Shown here piece after piece: positions 43,971 to 58,223 of a stretch of DNA of 64,000 nt. The stretch's first letter is position 1. Each line of letters starts with the position of its first letter. The position numbers and the translations under genes are program-made. Source of the DNA: Daphnia carinata (Eukaryota > Arthropoda > Branchiopoda > Diplostraca > Daphniidae); NCBI RefSeq assembly GCF_022539665.2, contig NC_081340.1, positions 5,331,357 to 5,395,356 of the forward strand. The letters run 5' to 3'. The notes below the pieces were generated by a model, which worked only from the letters and a program-made list of their open reading frames with translations, made no database searches and had not been told where the DNA came from.

Positions 43971-45686
43971 TTACGCAAAGGATCGGTGGACGTTGTGAAC
44001 CGTGGGAGATGGTTGGCAGGGATGCGTTTCCCCCCTTGTTATAATTAATGACTGACCTGTCGGGTGTTGAGCTGATCGGCGCTTATCGCCAGCCGCAGTC
44101 GAGACTGTCGACGGCCTCAAAGGATTGACTAGAGGCCCTTGTCTGCTACTTAGTCCTTCATCCAGAACGGCTTTAACGGCGCTGGAACGTCGGTGAGCCG
44201 AGCCTATTGACGATGCCGTGCACACAACCGTCAATTGATTCCCGCTACCAAAATGTTGCCCAGTCAATCTCTTGATGTGTAATCCTATCGTCGTGGAAGC
44301 TTCCGGCGTTGCTCCGGAGACGAATTGACTATCCGCGGCGGCCAATGGCGTCCGCCACCGCGTCGGGTAAAGCGTCACCTCATCGTCGTCATCGCTCTTC
44401 TGTATCGATTCAGAAAAGGGGGGGGGGGGGGAATTTTTGCTCTTGAATTTTTTTTTAAGTTATAAGAATTTCTATGAGGTTGCTGCACATATTTAAAAAA
44501 AAAATAATTGATCGTCCTAGCAATTAAAATGCTTTACCATTTGGCCGTTGATTATCCAGTGGAGACGTGAAGCTGGTCCGTAATGGAAAGATGTGCAATT
44601 TATTCGTAGCTCATCGTCGATAGCGTAGCGTGACTGGATGTTGTAAATGACAGGGTCGGCCGTAGGTGCGTCTTTGTTTCATAATTGATGATAGCGAAAA
44701 AATTTGCATATGTGCGCAATATCGATGGCTAAAATTGCTACGTGAAGAAAATGCATTGTGTTGTACCTTCTATCGTAATGTTCATCTCACGGTAGTCTGT
44801 TTCGAAAGTCTCTTCTGCTGATACTTCACAACGGTAGATACCTGACGTCCCGGGGACTTTTTAATTTTTTATTTTTTTCAAAAACATTTTCGTTGTATTT
44901 AAATAATTTTGTATCGTGTTGTATAAATTTCCGATGTTGACGATGTCACGAAAAACCCATCCGTCACGCGACCCGTTCATTTCCATTTTGTAGTCAAGAT
45001 AGCAGCAGCAGCAGCCCCGAAAAGAAAAGAAAAGAAAAAAAAATTTGTAGTTTGACATGAGTTCTTGATTTAAATTTCAAAGTTGCGCACCAACATGGCG
45101 TATGACAAGTTTCTCTGCATTGGACGACTCCACCTGCCACGAGAATAATTTTATTAATATCAGAACATTTTTTTTTTTTCAAGTCGAGTTTTTTTTTTGA
45201 AATTGAAAAGAAATCGATTAATTTTTTTAAAGAAGAATATTTCAAAAACATTTTTACATCGACGTAGACATGTTCTATGGGGAAAGATCGGGCCGGCGGT
45301 TGCAACTCTGGTTGGAAGCGGTAGAATTCCCGCGTGCCGTGGAACCACTTGACGGCGTAAAGACGGTCGCCGTCTTCCAGATCGTAGCGGCAGTGCAAGA
45401 TGATGTCTGTGCCGCGGGTGACGGACTGTGTCGGACCCTCCAAACCCCGCATCACCAATCCGTGTCCGCTATCTTAAAAACAACTTTTTTTTTAAGGGGA
45501 AAATTCTTGAGGAATGAAAATGTTATCGTTCAACATTTTCGTAATCCAAAACAGAAAAGAAAAAGTCCGATTGCAAAAAGGTAAAAACTTACATGTCCAG
45601 CACATCAGGATGGCCAATGTCCAGCTGCTTAATGGTGTCACCACAATCATCACGAATGTTGTTTGAAATGTTTTTTCTTTTGTCAA
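43971..45686 (-). CDS. beat: Beaten path (Beat) family immunoglobulin protein
   Basis: Six exons, 45593-45686, 45258-45472, 45091-45133, 44767-44856, 44538-44671 and 43971-44399, join in phase; 334 aa if translation ends at 43971. Beat proteins are secreted or membrane-tethered ligands of Sidestep receptors that steer motor axons and sort neuromuscular partners. Seen here: a hydrophobic N-terminal signal; Ig domain 1 with C59, W74 and C127 and the Beat hallmark CRYDLEDGDRLYAVKWFHG followed by REFYRF and GIYRCEVSAE; Ig domain 2 with C173, W186 (LHWIING) and C252 (TVVC); then a Ser/Thr/Arg-rich tail. The TAA lies inside GCGTAAGA, a strong splice donor at 43974, so the true C-terminus, possibly with a GPI signal, may lie in a further exon I could not find. 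The Beat subtype is not resolved. Confidence 0.9.
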
Positions 45687-45865
45687 GCGCTTGAAAGTCT
45701 AATGAAGCTGAACTGCACTCGATGCTCGTTACAGTCCGACTGGGAATAACCTGGGGAACTCCCGTCTTGCGTTCACTCTTTGACGTTCGTGCGTCTTAAC
45801 TTCATTCGCCCTCCTCCCCCTCCTTCCACTTCTGTGCGTAACGACTAGTATTCTGTGTATACATT

Positions 45866-45883
45866 ACACACACACACACACAC
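45866..45883. repeat. (CA)n microsatellite
   Basis: About nine CA units just upstream of the Beat gene. Confidence 0.85.
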
Positions 45884-46341
45884 CAATGGTGCGTAAGAAA
45901 CACTTTTTTTTTGTTAAAGAGAAACTTGCGTTTGATGGCCGCAATAGTTTTCTTTTTAAAAAAAAATAAAATAAAGCCAAGAAGGATTGAATGCGGCTGG
46001 GGTCGTCCGTTCACACACGACAAGAACAATCCTACCGGAAACTTTTTTCTTTCCCTCCCGTCTTTATTTTTTTTGTGGGAACTGTGTGTCTTGATCACCC
46101 ACCCGATCGCGTGCGCTCGACGTCTTTTGAAAGTGACACATGTTACCATTTGGCTGGAGTCCAGCCACTCTGTATACGGGGTGTACCATATAGCGATCCA
46201 TCAGCCAGTCCCAGGAGTTGGTTCATCGACCGTTAGCGTTACTCCGTGAAAAAAAGAACAAATGGTATTATATATAGGGACAAGAGAGGATGGATTGTAT
46301 GTTTATATCGGTAATGTGTTTATATGTGTACGTTCACTATT

Positions 46342-46365
46342 TGTGTGTGTGTGTGTGTGTGTGTG
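46342..46365. repeat. (GT)n microsatellite
   Basis: About twelve GT units. Confidence 0.9.
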
Positions 46366-47397
46366 CAGAGGAGATGTGATACAAGCTGCGAGTGATTTGT
46401 TTTTGGAGGGATTGTTTCGTGGATAGCAACAGGCGATGTTGAGCTCTTTCGTGAAGATTGCTAACAAATGGTTTCACTTTACAACTTGACAGGCCAACAA
46501 GAGGAACTACCGGTGTCTCACCTCCAGTCTTCTTTTCCCTAACAAGATGACATGCGTCGTGTAGGTGTTTATGGCCGACTACCAACTAAAGACCCTCATG
46601 GTAATAGTACCTCCTGTGGGTTGTTTGGATTCTGACTTGCACACCCGCACGGCCTTCTTCTGCCAACGAGGTAAGCTGAGCTTTAACCTATTTTTTTTTG
46701 GAATTTTATTTTTTTTGGAATGGGATGAACATGTGGTACCGGAGGAGCGCAAGAGCATCTTGCTTGTCTTCTTGTACGTAAATAACGACATAGAAACTTG
46801 ACATAAGATGTCTGAGCTATAGGATATCGGATGCAGGCCTCTGTCCGTCTTGTCTCTCTGACTTGTCAGCTGTGCTGCCATGTCCGGCTGGATCAGTTTC
46901 CCTTTTCTTTTTCGAGTTTATTTTTCTATTGTTTCCGGTTTAAACGAGTAATATCTTTACTCAAAAAACTAAAGTCTACCTCTTTTTTTTTTTTTTCACA
47001 ACAAAATTGATTTTCTCAGCGAAAAAAAAAAATCCAATTATTTAAAAGCTGCTGGGAAATCGTAAAGGTTTTTTTTAGATGTTTTTTTTTTCACGACAAG
47101 TTATGCCACACACGCAGCCATTTGAATTTCAAGTTATTATTGGGCAGAGTTCCATGTACCGCCGTGTTGACTTTTTACGATGGCAAACTATCGTCGGGTT
47201 TTCTATAACGAGACCCGTTCGAACTTTGTTCAAAAAATGATTTGATGCGCAAAACTTGACTTTTTCAAAGTCGTCATTTTTTTTATGGGATTTTCCATTT
47301 GCGCTCGTTTGTTCTCGTTTCCCTTTTTGCCCGTTAAAGTAGGGATCGCTTTTATGTGTACCACCAGCTGATGGATCAATGGCTCGTGATCCTCTAC

Positions 47398-47420
47398 AAA
47401 AAAAAAAAAAAAAAAAAAAA
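47398..47420. repeat. Poly(A) tract of 23 nt
   Basis: Uninterrupted A run. No flanking target-site duplication or retrotransposon body was seen. Confidence 0.95.
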
Positions 47421-50400
47421 CGGAGGAAAGACTCTTAAATTTTGGGACATTTCGGCGCCGAAAAAAATCAGAACCGATGCTCTTTATGTTGCGTTCAAAA
47501 TCCCGCCGGACGTGCTGGTCTGTCCCATGGAAGCTAACACCCCCCAAAAAAAGATGGATTCGTATTACATCATGTTTGTTTTTTTTCTTCTTCTTTTATT
47601 GGCTACAATGGAGCTCTTTTTTTTGATTGCTCGTTTGGCTTGACTTGGTAGTTCGTTTTTTTTTTTTGGAGACTGGGTGATTTTGGACAACAAGTCTGGG
47701 CATTTCTCAGAAGACATAGGAAATGGGGGGGGGGACGGGCCATCTCACCCAGGAAATGGCCGGGCACCCAGCGATCAATCAAACAGCAGGCGGCTTGGTT
47801 GATGTTGTACAACACATTTTTTTTCCCCGTTTTACTGTACAATTTTCTCTTTTTCTCCATTTTTATTTCTTATTGGTACATGATACAGCGTCGTTCACGT
47901 TCTCTCTCCATCACATAGTGCGTTATTGTATCTGAAAAGGGCCATAGGCGCCGGCCGAATAGCTTTTTCCCATCTTTTTTTTTTTTTTTCGGAGAAAATG
48001 ATCGCCCCTTTTTATGTGAGTGGTTGACTGTCAGTCCGTGTGCGAATAAAAATTCCTTTAAAAAAAATATAAGAAAGCTCGAGAGAAAAACATAAGCGGG
48101 TTGTAGATATATGGACGTAATTGAGACATCCTTTCGGGACACGACAGGCCACACCCATATTTGGGCAAAGTCGGGTTCCTCCTTGACAATTGAAGGGCCC
48201 CAAGAGTTGCGCAGACCCTCATTTTCAAGTGGAATGACGATTGACTACTTTCTTTTTGTTTTGTTCGCTTCGACTTTTATCTCCTCTACTTGTTTTATTT
48301 CTCCATTTCGTCCGAAAAAGGTTTTTCGTAACGGCTAGTGTTAGTTAGGGTTATAATGTAGTCTATTTCAAACATTACCCTGAAACAGACCCATGTTTGG
48401 ACTTTGCTTCCATTCTACAGTCGAGAACGACTCGACTGAGTATAATGATTTTTTGTTTTGTTTTTTTTCGAAGGGAAAAGGATCCATGAAAACGAGCGGT
48501 CCTGATACGAATCAACAATGAACCGCCGTTTTTCTTTTTCTTTCCCGTTTACTTTTTTTCTTGGGGCTTGTGGTCAGGCAACACCGAGTTGTACAGGGCC
48601 AGCAACACAGGTGTGTGTGCGTGTGTGTGCGTATCTATCTATATAAAACAAGTTATCATTCATCTCAAATATTCCCTCGAATTTCTTCTTTTTTCTGATA
48701 ACAAATCGTCGATAATATTTTTGTTCTTTCGAACGGCAAGAATCTTTTCCAAGGCCTGTAATGATTGGGAGTAGAAATCCAGGCCCGGCGATGATGTAGC
48801 GTGATTTGTGTGTTTCATTTCTCTCTTGTAACGTTTTGTCTTTTTTTCTTCTTCGCTTTCTCGAGGGGAGGGTGAAAAAAAAGGAAAATACAAGCAACAG
48901 CTGCTTGCAAGAGGATCGAGAATGCAGAGAAAGATATAAGGTGAAGAGGGGTTGGAAAAATAGGTTATAGGAGGGGGGGGGGGGGTCATAATAGATGTCT
49001 ATTGATGCGCCAGAGACACACACACTGGCGTGCCAGAGGGGGCGTGTGTTGTTTGTACGGAAGAACTCGTCTGTGTGTCTGTTTGCACCTGGCCTTTTGC
49101 TGCTGATTAGACCATCTCTTTCTCTGCTTTAGCCAAGTTTTGTACTCTACTTTGTACGTGTCGGGCCCATAGATCTGCGATCCTCTTCTTCCCCCTTACT
49201 GCGAAGATTGGAGGGACTTTAAAAAACCGTTTAAACGTTTCTCTCTCTCTCTCTCCCTCTCTCTCCGTCTGTTCGATTATTTTAAACCAACAGGTTTCTC
49301 TATTCTTTTCATTTTTACATTTTCGCTTCTTTTTTCTCGGTAAGGGACCAGATGGGGGGTCTTTCTTTCGGATGCTTCAAGTCCCAATGTTTAGTTGTCG
49401 GGACCTTTGGGTGGTCAACTCGGCTATTTTTTTTTCTTCTTCCTTTTTTGGAGGTTTCGAATCTTACGAACGATGGCGTCCCTACCGAAAAAACGGCCTG
49501 AGACAAATTGATTTTCGTTTTCGTCTTTGACTTCTGATGGCGTTCTTGTTCAATCGGCGATACCGCTTGATTGTGTTTGTTGTGTGTTTTGTTGTATAGA
49601 CATGTGTGTGTCTTGATGGTTCTCCTGCAAGACATCTTTATTGTCACCGTCCATGTTCTGTTTGAATAGAGTCTAGAAAAAAAGCCTTTGGAGTTGAATG
49701 TCTTGATCCGTGGAACGTTAAACCTCCACCACATTTTCTGGGGGGATGAGAGTCTCGGGGCTGATGGGAATCCTATTGAATGACGAGCTTTACACACACA
49801 GACAATCTACGTTTACAATAGACTCGATATGATGCGATTAGTTACGGGGGTATTTAAAAGGCTCCCGTCAGTTTGGCTGAATGAAGCTGTCCATCATTTC
49901 AACAACACACACAAAAAAAAAAACTGTAAACTCAATACCCGAAAGACCAGGTGTCGGATAGGACCCCTCCCTTCCACCTCTAGTCGACCCCCGTCTTCTT
50001 TATTTTTTGTATTCGTTAGCCATTACACACACGCACAATAAGATTTTCATCCAAAACCTCGTCCCAATTCCCCTGTTGGTACATAACACCGGAAATTCGA
50101 AACCCAAACGGCCACAGGCCTTCGACACCCTTCGCTCTTTGTCCGAAAATCATCCAAAGTTTGAAAATGCCTTGCGTTTCTAAGTAATCGATATCGTAGA
50201 CCTGTTTCTTGTGTTTTTTTTTTTTTTTAAATGAAGTAGAAATTCCAAACGTTTTTAATTGAGGCCGTGACCGAAGGCGTTAAGGAAAATTGCGTTCGCC
50301 AATAGTAGTCGATCCCTGAAGCTCTTTGAGTCGCATTACGGACATGGCGTGATGAATGTCAATTATCCAGTTCTTGTTTTGTTTTTTTCGGATGGCGTTT

Positions 50401-53400
50401 GTTAAGTACAGAAACAAAAAAAAAAAGAAATGGCCGACAGTTTTTCCTGTTGGGTGTTTATGTCGTTGTTTTTTTTCCAACGGATGTTTATTCAAGAGCA
50501 TCCAACCCGGTCGTGTTAACGGCCAAAGTCGTTAACTTATTTTTTTCTCTCTCATGTTCAGATCCTGAGCCATTCGCATAATCATAAAATATAAAAACAA
50601 AAAGAGTGTATATATTCTATGATTATTCAATGCAATGGAAAGTCACACCGGATAGCGTCATTATCGTTACCTGTTCTTTGGTGGGAGGCGTGTACAATAT
50701 GCGATACCGTGCGTTCACGTAGAGGAAATGTATAGAATTTAGAAATAGTCATAACTTTTTTTGGTGGCTATTGCTTTTTAGCTCCTACACTGACTACTCC
50801 CACTGCTGAAAGAGCCATGTTCAAAACTCTGTCCATTTTTTCTTCCCCTCGTAGGCACGAATAAACGTGCCCCAAGGATGTTGTTTTTTTTTTCTTCTTT
50901 TAATCCCGCGATTGAACGCACGCAAATGGCGAGAAGACACGCGGGGGCTATTTGAAATTGTGCCTCTTCGCGCGCTTCACCCTCTTTAGGTTGTAATATT
51001 CCACTGGGCGCTCAGATCTCTATCGCTTTGCGTGGGGTATTTTCAAGTTGGATCATTTTTTTTTTCAATGCTACGATGAAAAACTTTGGTACTATAGAAA
51101 TTTATTCTGGCCTTTTTTGTCGACTGCTGGGCGAGTGAATTGGTGCCGTCTTGTTAGCACGTTCCCATGGAACGAAGAAGAAAAAAAGAACTAGGGAAAG
51201 AGATCCATCATCCCGTTGTGTACCACGAGCTGCAACTTCTTCCTTGCACACTATCTCTTCGTTCCGTCTTCTTTGCCTCGTCTTCCTTCATCATTTCTCT
51301 TTCCTATATTTGGGATGAGCGCGAGCTTGATTCGCATTCACCTTTAAAAAAAATCAACCCGCACGCACGCCACACACACACACAGAATGAGAAAAAGGAA
51401 AAGTAGATAGATATCGGGGATATGGAGAACGATCTATCCAAAGAATGTCAAAAAAAAAAGAAACTTATTTTTTTACATCCCCACGCAGAATTTCTCTTTC
51501 CTTTTTTATAATGTTATTTTTATTTGTTTTATTCGTCTGATGTAATCATTTTCTTTCATTGAAATGATATCAGCTGTCAACCTCCTAAAAAAAACCGACT
51601 CGGAAAGGGAAAAAGAATTTTATTATTTTTAGTTTCAAAGTTATTGCGCGTGCCTAGCCTTTTTTTTTTTTTACCGGGAAAAAGGAATAACTTTTTATGT
51701 ACACACAATCGGCCTGGCGTCTCTGTTTTTACACCTGGGCACCTGGCGGAAGTGGCGGTGGTTATAGGCGGCTGGCTTGCCGTTTGCATTGGCTCAGTAT
51801 GTGTGTGTGTGTGTGTGGGCTATATCCTCATTTTTTGTTGTTGTTGTTGACGAGAATGATGATAATAATAATGAACTTGTTGCCTGATTTGACGAAGGCA
51901 GCACCGACAACTTGGTGAGCAAGTAAGGGGGGAGAGACATAACACTGAGTGTCTAATGACGGTCGTCTGCGTTTTTCATTTTCAGGGGGCTGTATAATAT
52001 ATTCTTTGGAAAATAAAATAAGAGGGAAACGGCCTTTTGCCGGCCGAGCTTTTTTTTTTGTTGAAGGATGATGATGAAGGTAAAAAGAAAAAAAGAAAAC
52101 AATGAGAAAAGAAACGTGAGCACGAGAGATGCCTGGAGGTGAACTCGTACAGTCAAGTCGCGGTCGTTCAACGCTGGTATTTATGGTGAATGAATGAATA
52201 ATTAAAGGGAGCCTTTTTTTTTTTTTTTTCCTCTATTCTTTCTTACCTTGTTGAAAAGCCGAAGGGTCGATATATTTATATACCCTGTTGCAGGATACGC
52301 ATTTATAACTTGACAGATTGCTCTATTGTTCCTCCCACCCTCCGCTTTTTTTTTTTCTCTTGTACATTTTTCGTGCTTTTCGAAATGAAAACACTCGCAG
52401 AGTTAAATCAGTTGTGTTTGGAATGATTTGAAAGAGAATTCCAATAGTTTCTATAGGCCGCATAATGTTTTAGTCAGACCCCCTTTTGGAAACTGTTTTG
52501 CAAGTCAATGAGTTATTTTCTTGATCGTGTAAACATCATCAGAACGGTGATTGAGAAGGAGAAGGGGCTTGTGCGTGAGCCGGTTCTTCCATTTCCTCCT
52601 GGCTTTTCGTTTCCGTTGGTGGTTAACAATTTTCTTGCATTAGAGAAAATGTGAATGAAAACGAGAAGGGGAAAATCTATTGGGCCTGCCGGCAATCAAT
52701 TTGATTTATACCGTCGCTCAGTATATCAGTTGATTCGAATAGAGAACTTCCCCTCATGTTTTTTCTTTATTTATTTTTTTTTCTTCTTGTTGTCGGTTTA
52801 TTATTAAATAACGAAGATTGAGTTTTTTGGGAGGGGGTTTTTGTTTAAGTCATTTTCTTTTGTCAGCGAGGCCTCTTGTTCAGAATAATTACAATTATTG
52901 AAAGATAATCTTTTCTTTTTATAAAAATGATTGGCTGACTTGGAAAGGCAAACAAAGCCTTGGCGTGCGAGGATGCGGAATCGGGAAATAGACGGTTTTT
53001 TTGGTAGAACGAAAAGAAAAACAAAACTGATCTCGTTATGCCGCACCACTTGCTACACTTTTATGTCGTTCCCGTGGTCCTCTTTCGTGTGTCAACTCTC
53101 TCTCCCCTCGGAAAAAAAATGGGACTCTCTGTATCCTGGCCCACATCCATCTCTCTACTTTGCGTGTGTATGCATGTACTTTGAGGGGATTTAACAAGCT
53201 TTTTCGTAGCCAGTCATCCGCACCGATAACACGATAGGCAAAAGAGGAGACATGTAGGAAAAAAAAAAAAAAAAAAAAAAAGAAGTCAGCCACCTTCAAA
53301 CTTGACTCGGTTTCTGTTTGTTATGTTTCCCTGTCTTGGTCGCAACTTGATCATGAAACGACAACTCAAGATGACGGAAGTCACCATCCATTTCCTACGA

Positions 53401-54612
53401 CGAGGAAAATGTTTAGAGGGAGGGGGGGGGGAGACGGGGGAGGGACAACCTGTTAAACTCTTGTCGAAGTAGCGGAGAGAGAGAGAGAGGGGGGATCTTG
53501 GCGATACGGCGTGTTTTCCAGATGCTGATCAGAAATGTTGTTTGGACTCTTTTGATATGAAAGCAATGAAAAATCTGCCCCACTCATTGTAGTTCGTCCC
53601 CCCCCCCCCTTCTTGTCGATTCTCAAGGTTCCGGTCACGTGACTATTACATCAGAAAGGCAGACCGGAGAACCCCCACTACCCTTGAATGTTCTACTAAC
53701 CATGAAAAAAAAAAAAAAGAAATGTGATGGGGCATATCTAGTTATATACACTCGGTGTGTGTGTGTGTGTGTGTGTGCTGTATACACATATAAACACGCG
53801 TTCGATGTTTGATATGTTTGAACGTAGGCAGTTATGGCGAGGCAATGGAGAGTGGACTAACGGTAACGCTGGACCCCTTTTCTTTTTTTTCTTTTTTTTT
53901 TTTGGAGGGTGAAAATCGAAAATCGATGGCCGAAAATTTTTTGGGGGTCTGAGTTGCGTAGGCGAAGGGGATGGATTCTTGAAAATGAGAATATGGCGAG
54001 GTGTACGTAGGGGAAAATGGCTGATGAAAAGTTGGATAAACACGAGGCCAACAGAGGAAGTGTATATCTATATATCTAAATATATTGTGTGAATAGGGGG
54101 AAATCCATCAATCTGCGTCAAAACAAATTTTTTTTTTCTTTCTTTGGCCTCTCTAACGTTTGTCCCTACTCGATATTACATTTTTTTTTTTCTCTTTTTT
54201 CGGTCTTGTTTTGTTGTGTTATTACACGCACTTCTTTTTTTGCGCTTGATGCTACACAAACGGTCATTTTCGTCCCACCTTTTTTCTAATAATTTTGCCG
54301 CCCCAATGGCGCCGTGAAATCATTCATCATCGATGATGTGTTAACAGTCTGGAGGGGAGGGAAAGAGGTGGGCCATTGTCGCATCACTTGCCTAGAAATC
54401 GGAATAGACAAACAGGGGGGAAAAACGAAGAAGAGCATATGTTAATTTCATACGCACGTTGGCTCTTTTCCTGGAAAAATGGGCAACCATTCCAAATCCT
54501 TGGCATACCTGCAGGTGTGATAGTAGTAAAATTTGTAGCAAGTACCGTACACTTTGATCCAATCAATAAAATCTGAATGATCCTCCAATTTCCTGTGCGC
54601 CGCCTACGAGAA

Positions 54613-54615
<3 letters not shown>

Positions 54616-54644
<29 letters not shown>
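54616..54644. repeat. Poly(A) tract of 29 nt
   Basis: Uninterrupted A run in the gene-poor region. Confidence 0.95.
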
Positions 54645-54646
<2 letters not shown>

Positions 54647-55543
54647 TTTTCCAGCACAACACAAGGGATACTTAAGGTTTATATTGGCCCGTTAATAAGT
54701 CTGGGGGAATTGGATTGGGAAACGATTGTGTTTCTGTCAAGTGGTCGGCAAGAAAAAGACAGCAGATTCTACTGGCGTTATAATTTTCTGTCTCTATCCA
54801 CTTGGAAATCTATGCGGGTTAACTTGTTCCTCCTCTTTTAGCTGTCCGTCTTCTTCCTCCTTTTTTTTTTTTATCGTGTTGATAAAGTAGCCATTTGGAG
54901 TGGACGACTAAGGAAATATAATGTCGTTCCACCTTTTTTCTTTCCCCTTACAACGTTCTTTTCTATTCATTGCCGCCTTCTTTTTGAACTATATTACTTT
55001 TTCTGCTACTGTACAGACGTTGGGGGGGAAAATGCGATTACCATCACATAGTTGTCTCTCTTTTTCTACTTCATCTCCTTTTCCAAGGGGATAACACACA
55101 AGCACTAAGGGAGGGAAAAGGTAGAAGGGAAGAATGTGTTTTTCAGAGCTTTTTTAATCGTCGGTTGTTTGAACTAGTTTTAAAAAGACAGACAGGGACA
55201 AGTGAAGTAGACAGTTTTCCAACCCTCGCTCATGGAAGAGAATTGTGTACGTCCAGGAGCGAAACACGTCGGGGAAAAAGAAGGGCGGAGGTAGCAATAG
55301 TAGTAGTTAAAGAAAAAGGAAGAAAAAAAAAAAAAAAATAAACTACTACCTGTGTAACTGTAACTCGAGTGCGTGTGTCTTATAGTGCCCTGAAAAGAAG
55401 GACGACCTCTTCTGAAGTCAGTAGTGTGAGGAGGAGACGGACATAAGGCACGTTCCTTATGACTGTTGGCTTTGATGGGCGGTCAACAATTTGAACAAAC
55501 ATTGAACCCGAAAAGCTTCTTTACCTAATGACCTTGTTTCTTG

Positions 55544-55631
55544 TTTTTTTTTTTTTTTTTTTTTTTTTTTTTCTTATTTCCTCTTTACAAACAGTGGGAA
55601 GGCTATTCTTTTTTTTTTTTTTTTTTTTTTT
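55544..55631. repeat. Paired poly(T) tracts
   Basis: Two T runs of about 29 and 23 nt separated by 36 nt of ordinary sequence. Confidence 0.9.
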
Positions 55632-58189
55632 AACCAGATTGTATAACTACTTCGTATGGTGAATGGCCGGCAAAAGAAATAGTCAAATTGCATTTTTGCC
55701 TTAAACGACGACTATTTTTTTTCCGTTTGCATTTTTTGACAGTTATACATAAAACATGATGTGCAGTAAGTAGTCGTATATATATTTTTTTAAAGACCCG
55801 GTCTGGTGCCTCGGGTGTCGTTCTCTTCAAATGGTGAAGAAAAGGAAAAATTTCGCCAATTTCGATGCAAATTTTTGGTAGTAGTAGTTGTTGTAGTGTA
55901 CCTCCCTCTTTCTGCTTTCGACGGTGAGGATGCAAGCAGCATCTGGCGTGCGTTCGCCATCATTTTCAATGCAATATGGTTTGATGGGGCATCATAAAAG
56001 TCACGTGCTGTGTGCGCTCCCCGTGTACACTATAGATCGAATGAAATGCGCACTGGTCCGACCCTCTGCTTCTCATTGCTCGCATATCCATTTTAGACGA
56101 CGTGCGCGCTAGTGACGCAAAAGAACCGAACAAAAAAAAAATAATAATATGAAAGGGGGGCTGCTTTATTTTTTTAGGGCCGGCTGGGTGGGTTGTGTGT
56201 CTTTTGATTATAATTCAGGAAAAAAAAAAAAAAAGGAAGCGACTTGTGCTGTAATGTCTATCCCTTTTTCCTTGTTTAAAAAAAAAAAAAAAAAAAAAAA
56301 ACAGAGGGGGATCCCAAGTGCTGTTTGGAAACCCCGAAAAGAAATAAAAAGAGACAAAAGCGTGCTCATCGCACAAGCTGGATGGTTCCCCCCCCCCCTT
56401 TTTTTTCACTGCTTACGGTATTTTTTTCATGAGATCTATTTTTCTTACCCAAATGGGCAAAAGGTACTTACTGCACTGCGGTTAGCCAACGGGCTTCATA
56501 TTACACTCCACCTACACGTCTTCTCCCCACGGCTTTTTCCCGTGTACATCTATTTTCCATCGTTTCACTTTGCTAGCTAAACGTGAGAGGGGGGAATAAG
56601 AGTTGGACAAGTTGACAACAAGCAATCGGATGGGAGCGTGATACGCACGGTACTGTGTAGTCGCTTTGTTGTCGTCTTGTTCGATGATGATGATCCTCTA
56701 TAGTCTCGGCGATTGTGTTTTAAACACCAACAAGGAGGGAGGAGGACGACAAGGAAAAAGCTTTTCTTGTTTTCTCGTTTCGTTTCTTTTTTTTATATTT
56801 TTCTTTCGAGTGATTGAGGACACACTCGGCCCTCCCGCAGAGAGGGACAGGGAGACAGACAACAAGAAAAAAAGAGAAGAGGTTTTTTCTTCTTCTTCTT
56901 CTTCTATTTTTTTTTTTTGTTCTTGTGTTGGCCGGAGCAGCACCACTTAACTTTCGATTGGAGATGACATTGAACATGGGGCCATCACCGTCCGATGGCA
57001 TGCTGTGACAACAAAAGAAATAGCACACACAGCCATAAGACAGAACATTTTGGAGACAACCAGTAGAGTGTAGTATTAAAGACCTTTAGTTCTAGTATAG
57101 AAAAAACTAAGCTCTCCTTTTGCCTTCACCCCCTCTGTCTCTTTGTGTGCCTCTTTTGTTGGGTCCTCCTGTCCCTTCACCTTTTTTTTTTCCTCCCTTC
57201 TCGACTGACGTCCACTATATTCCGGATGTCGGCATTGTATTACCTCTCTTCTTTAAAACTATACGCGCATAACACTCGGGGAGGTTTATTATTGACTCAA
57301 ATTTTTTTTTTTTTTGTTCTTTGTTTAAAAAAAAAAAAATAAAATAAAAAATAAGGAAAATTATTAGTTTTCCTTTTTTTTGAGGGTTTTTTTTTTTTTT
57401 TGAGGGTGGACTCCCATCGGGGCTTCCTTCTTGCCTACCTAACAACAAAAGAAAAAAAAACGGTGTGTGTGTTTGTGAACACCTTTTTGTGTTGGATAAC
57501 ATGCGTCAAACTAACACGATAGAAACTTGGCCACCTACGTGGCCGTCTAAATATAAGCTCCTTGTTCTTGTTTTTCGTTATCACCCGGGTGTGTGTGTGG
57601 GAGTAGCTGGGGAGGGGACAAGCTATACATGCCGTTAATATAACCGGATTCGTTGAGGTGTAATAAAGGAGATCAATGGGAAACGAAAGAGAGCAAACCC
57701 CTTTTTAATCCGTCAAACACGGGGGAAAAAAACTGGACGTTACACTCGAGCGGTACAGAGGGGTCCTCTTTATGGCGGGAACATTTGAAATGATTTGAAA
57801 ATAGGGCATCGCTTCGGCTTTGATTTTCCTTCTTATTTTCTTTTTTGTTTGAAAAAAAAAAACAAAGTAAAGGCGATCGATGGGTGTTTGTTTATTGATC
57901 AAAGTTAATTTTAATCGTAGCCAATGACGCAAAAGTCCGCGTTTAAATAAATAAACAAGAGCCGGAGAGTGGGCTATTTTGCGACATCAATATTTGATGC
58001 GTTGATTCGCCGTGTCACGAAGCAGAAGAAGAAAATAAAGAAGGAGGAAATGAACAAATAAAAGGGATCTAGTCTAGTATAACAAGCCGACAGAGAGGAG
58101 CGTGACTTGCCAAGTGTCACAGAAGACTCTGACTTTTTTAGAGTTTCCGACAGAAAGGGAAATGTCGGTGCGTTGGGAGCGGGGAAAAA

Positions 58190-58192
<3 letters not shown>

Positions 58193-58220
<28 letters not shown>
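58193..58220. repeat. Poly(A) tract of 28 nt
   Basis: Uninterrupted A run. Confidence 0.95.

Positions 58221-58223
<3 letters not shown>

Noticed and set aside
49315-49797. Minus-strand frame of 160 codons, Lys/Thr-rich
   Set aside because: It is driven by T-rich and GT-rich sequence read in reverse, with no domain and no splice partners.
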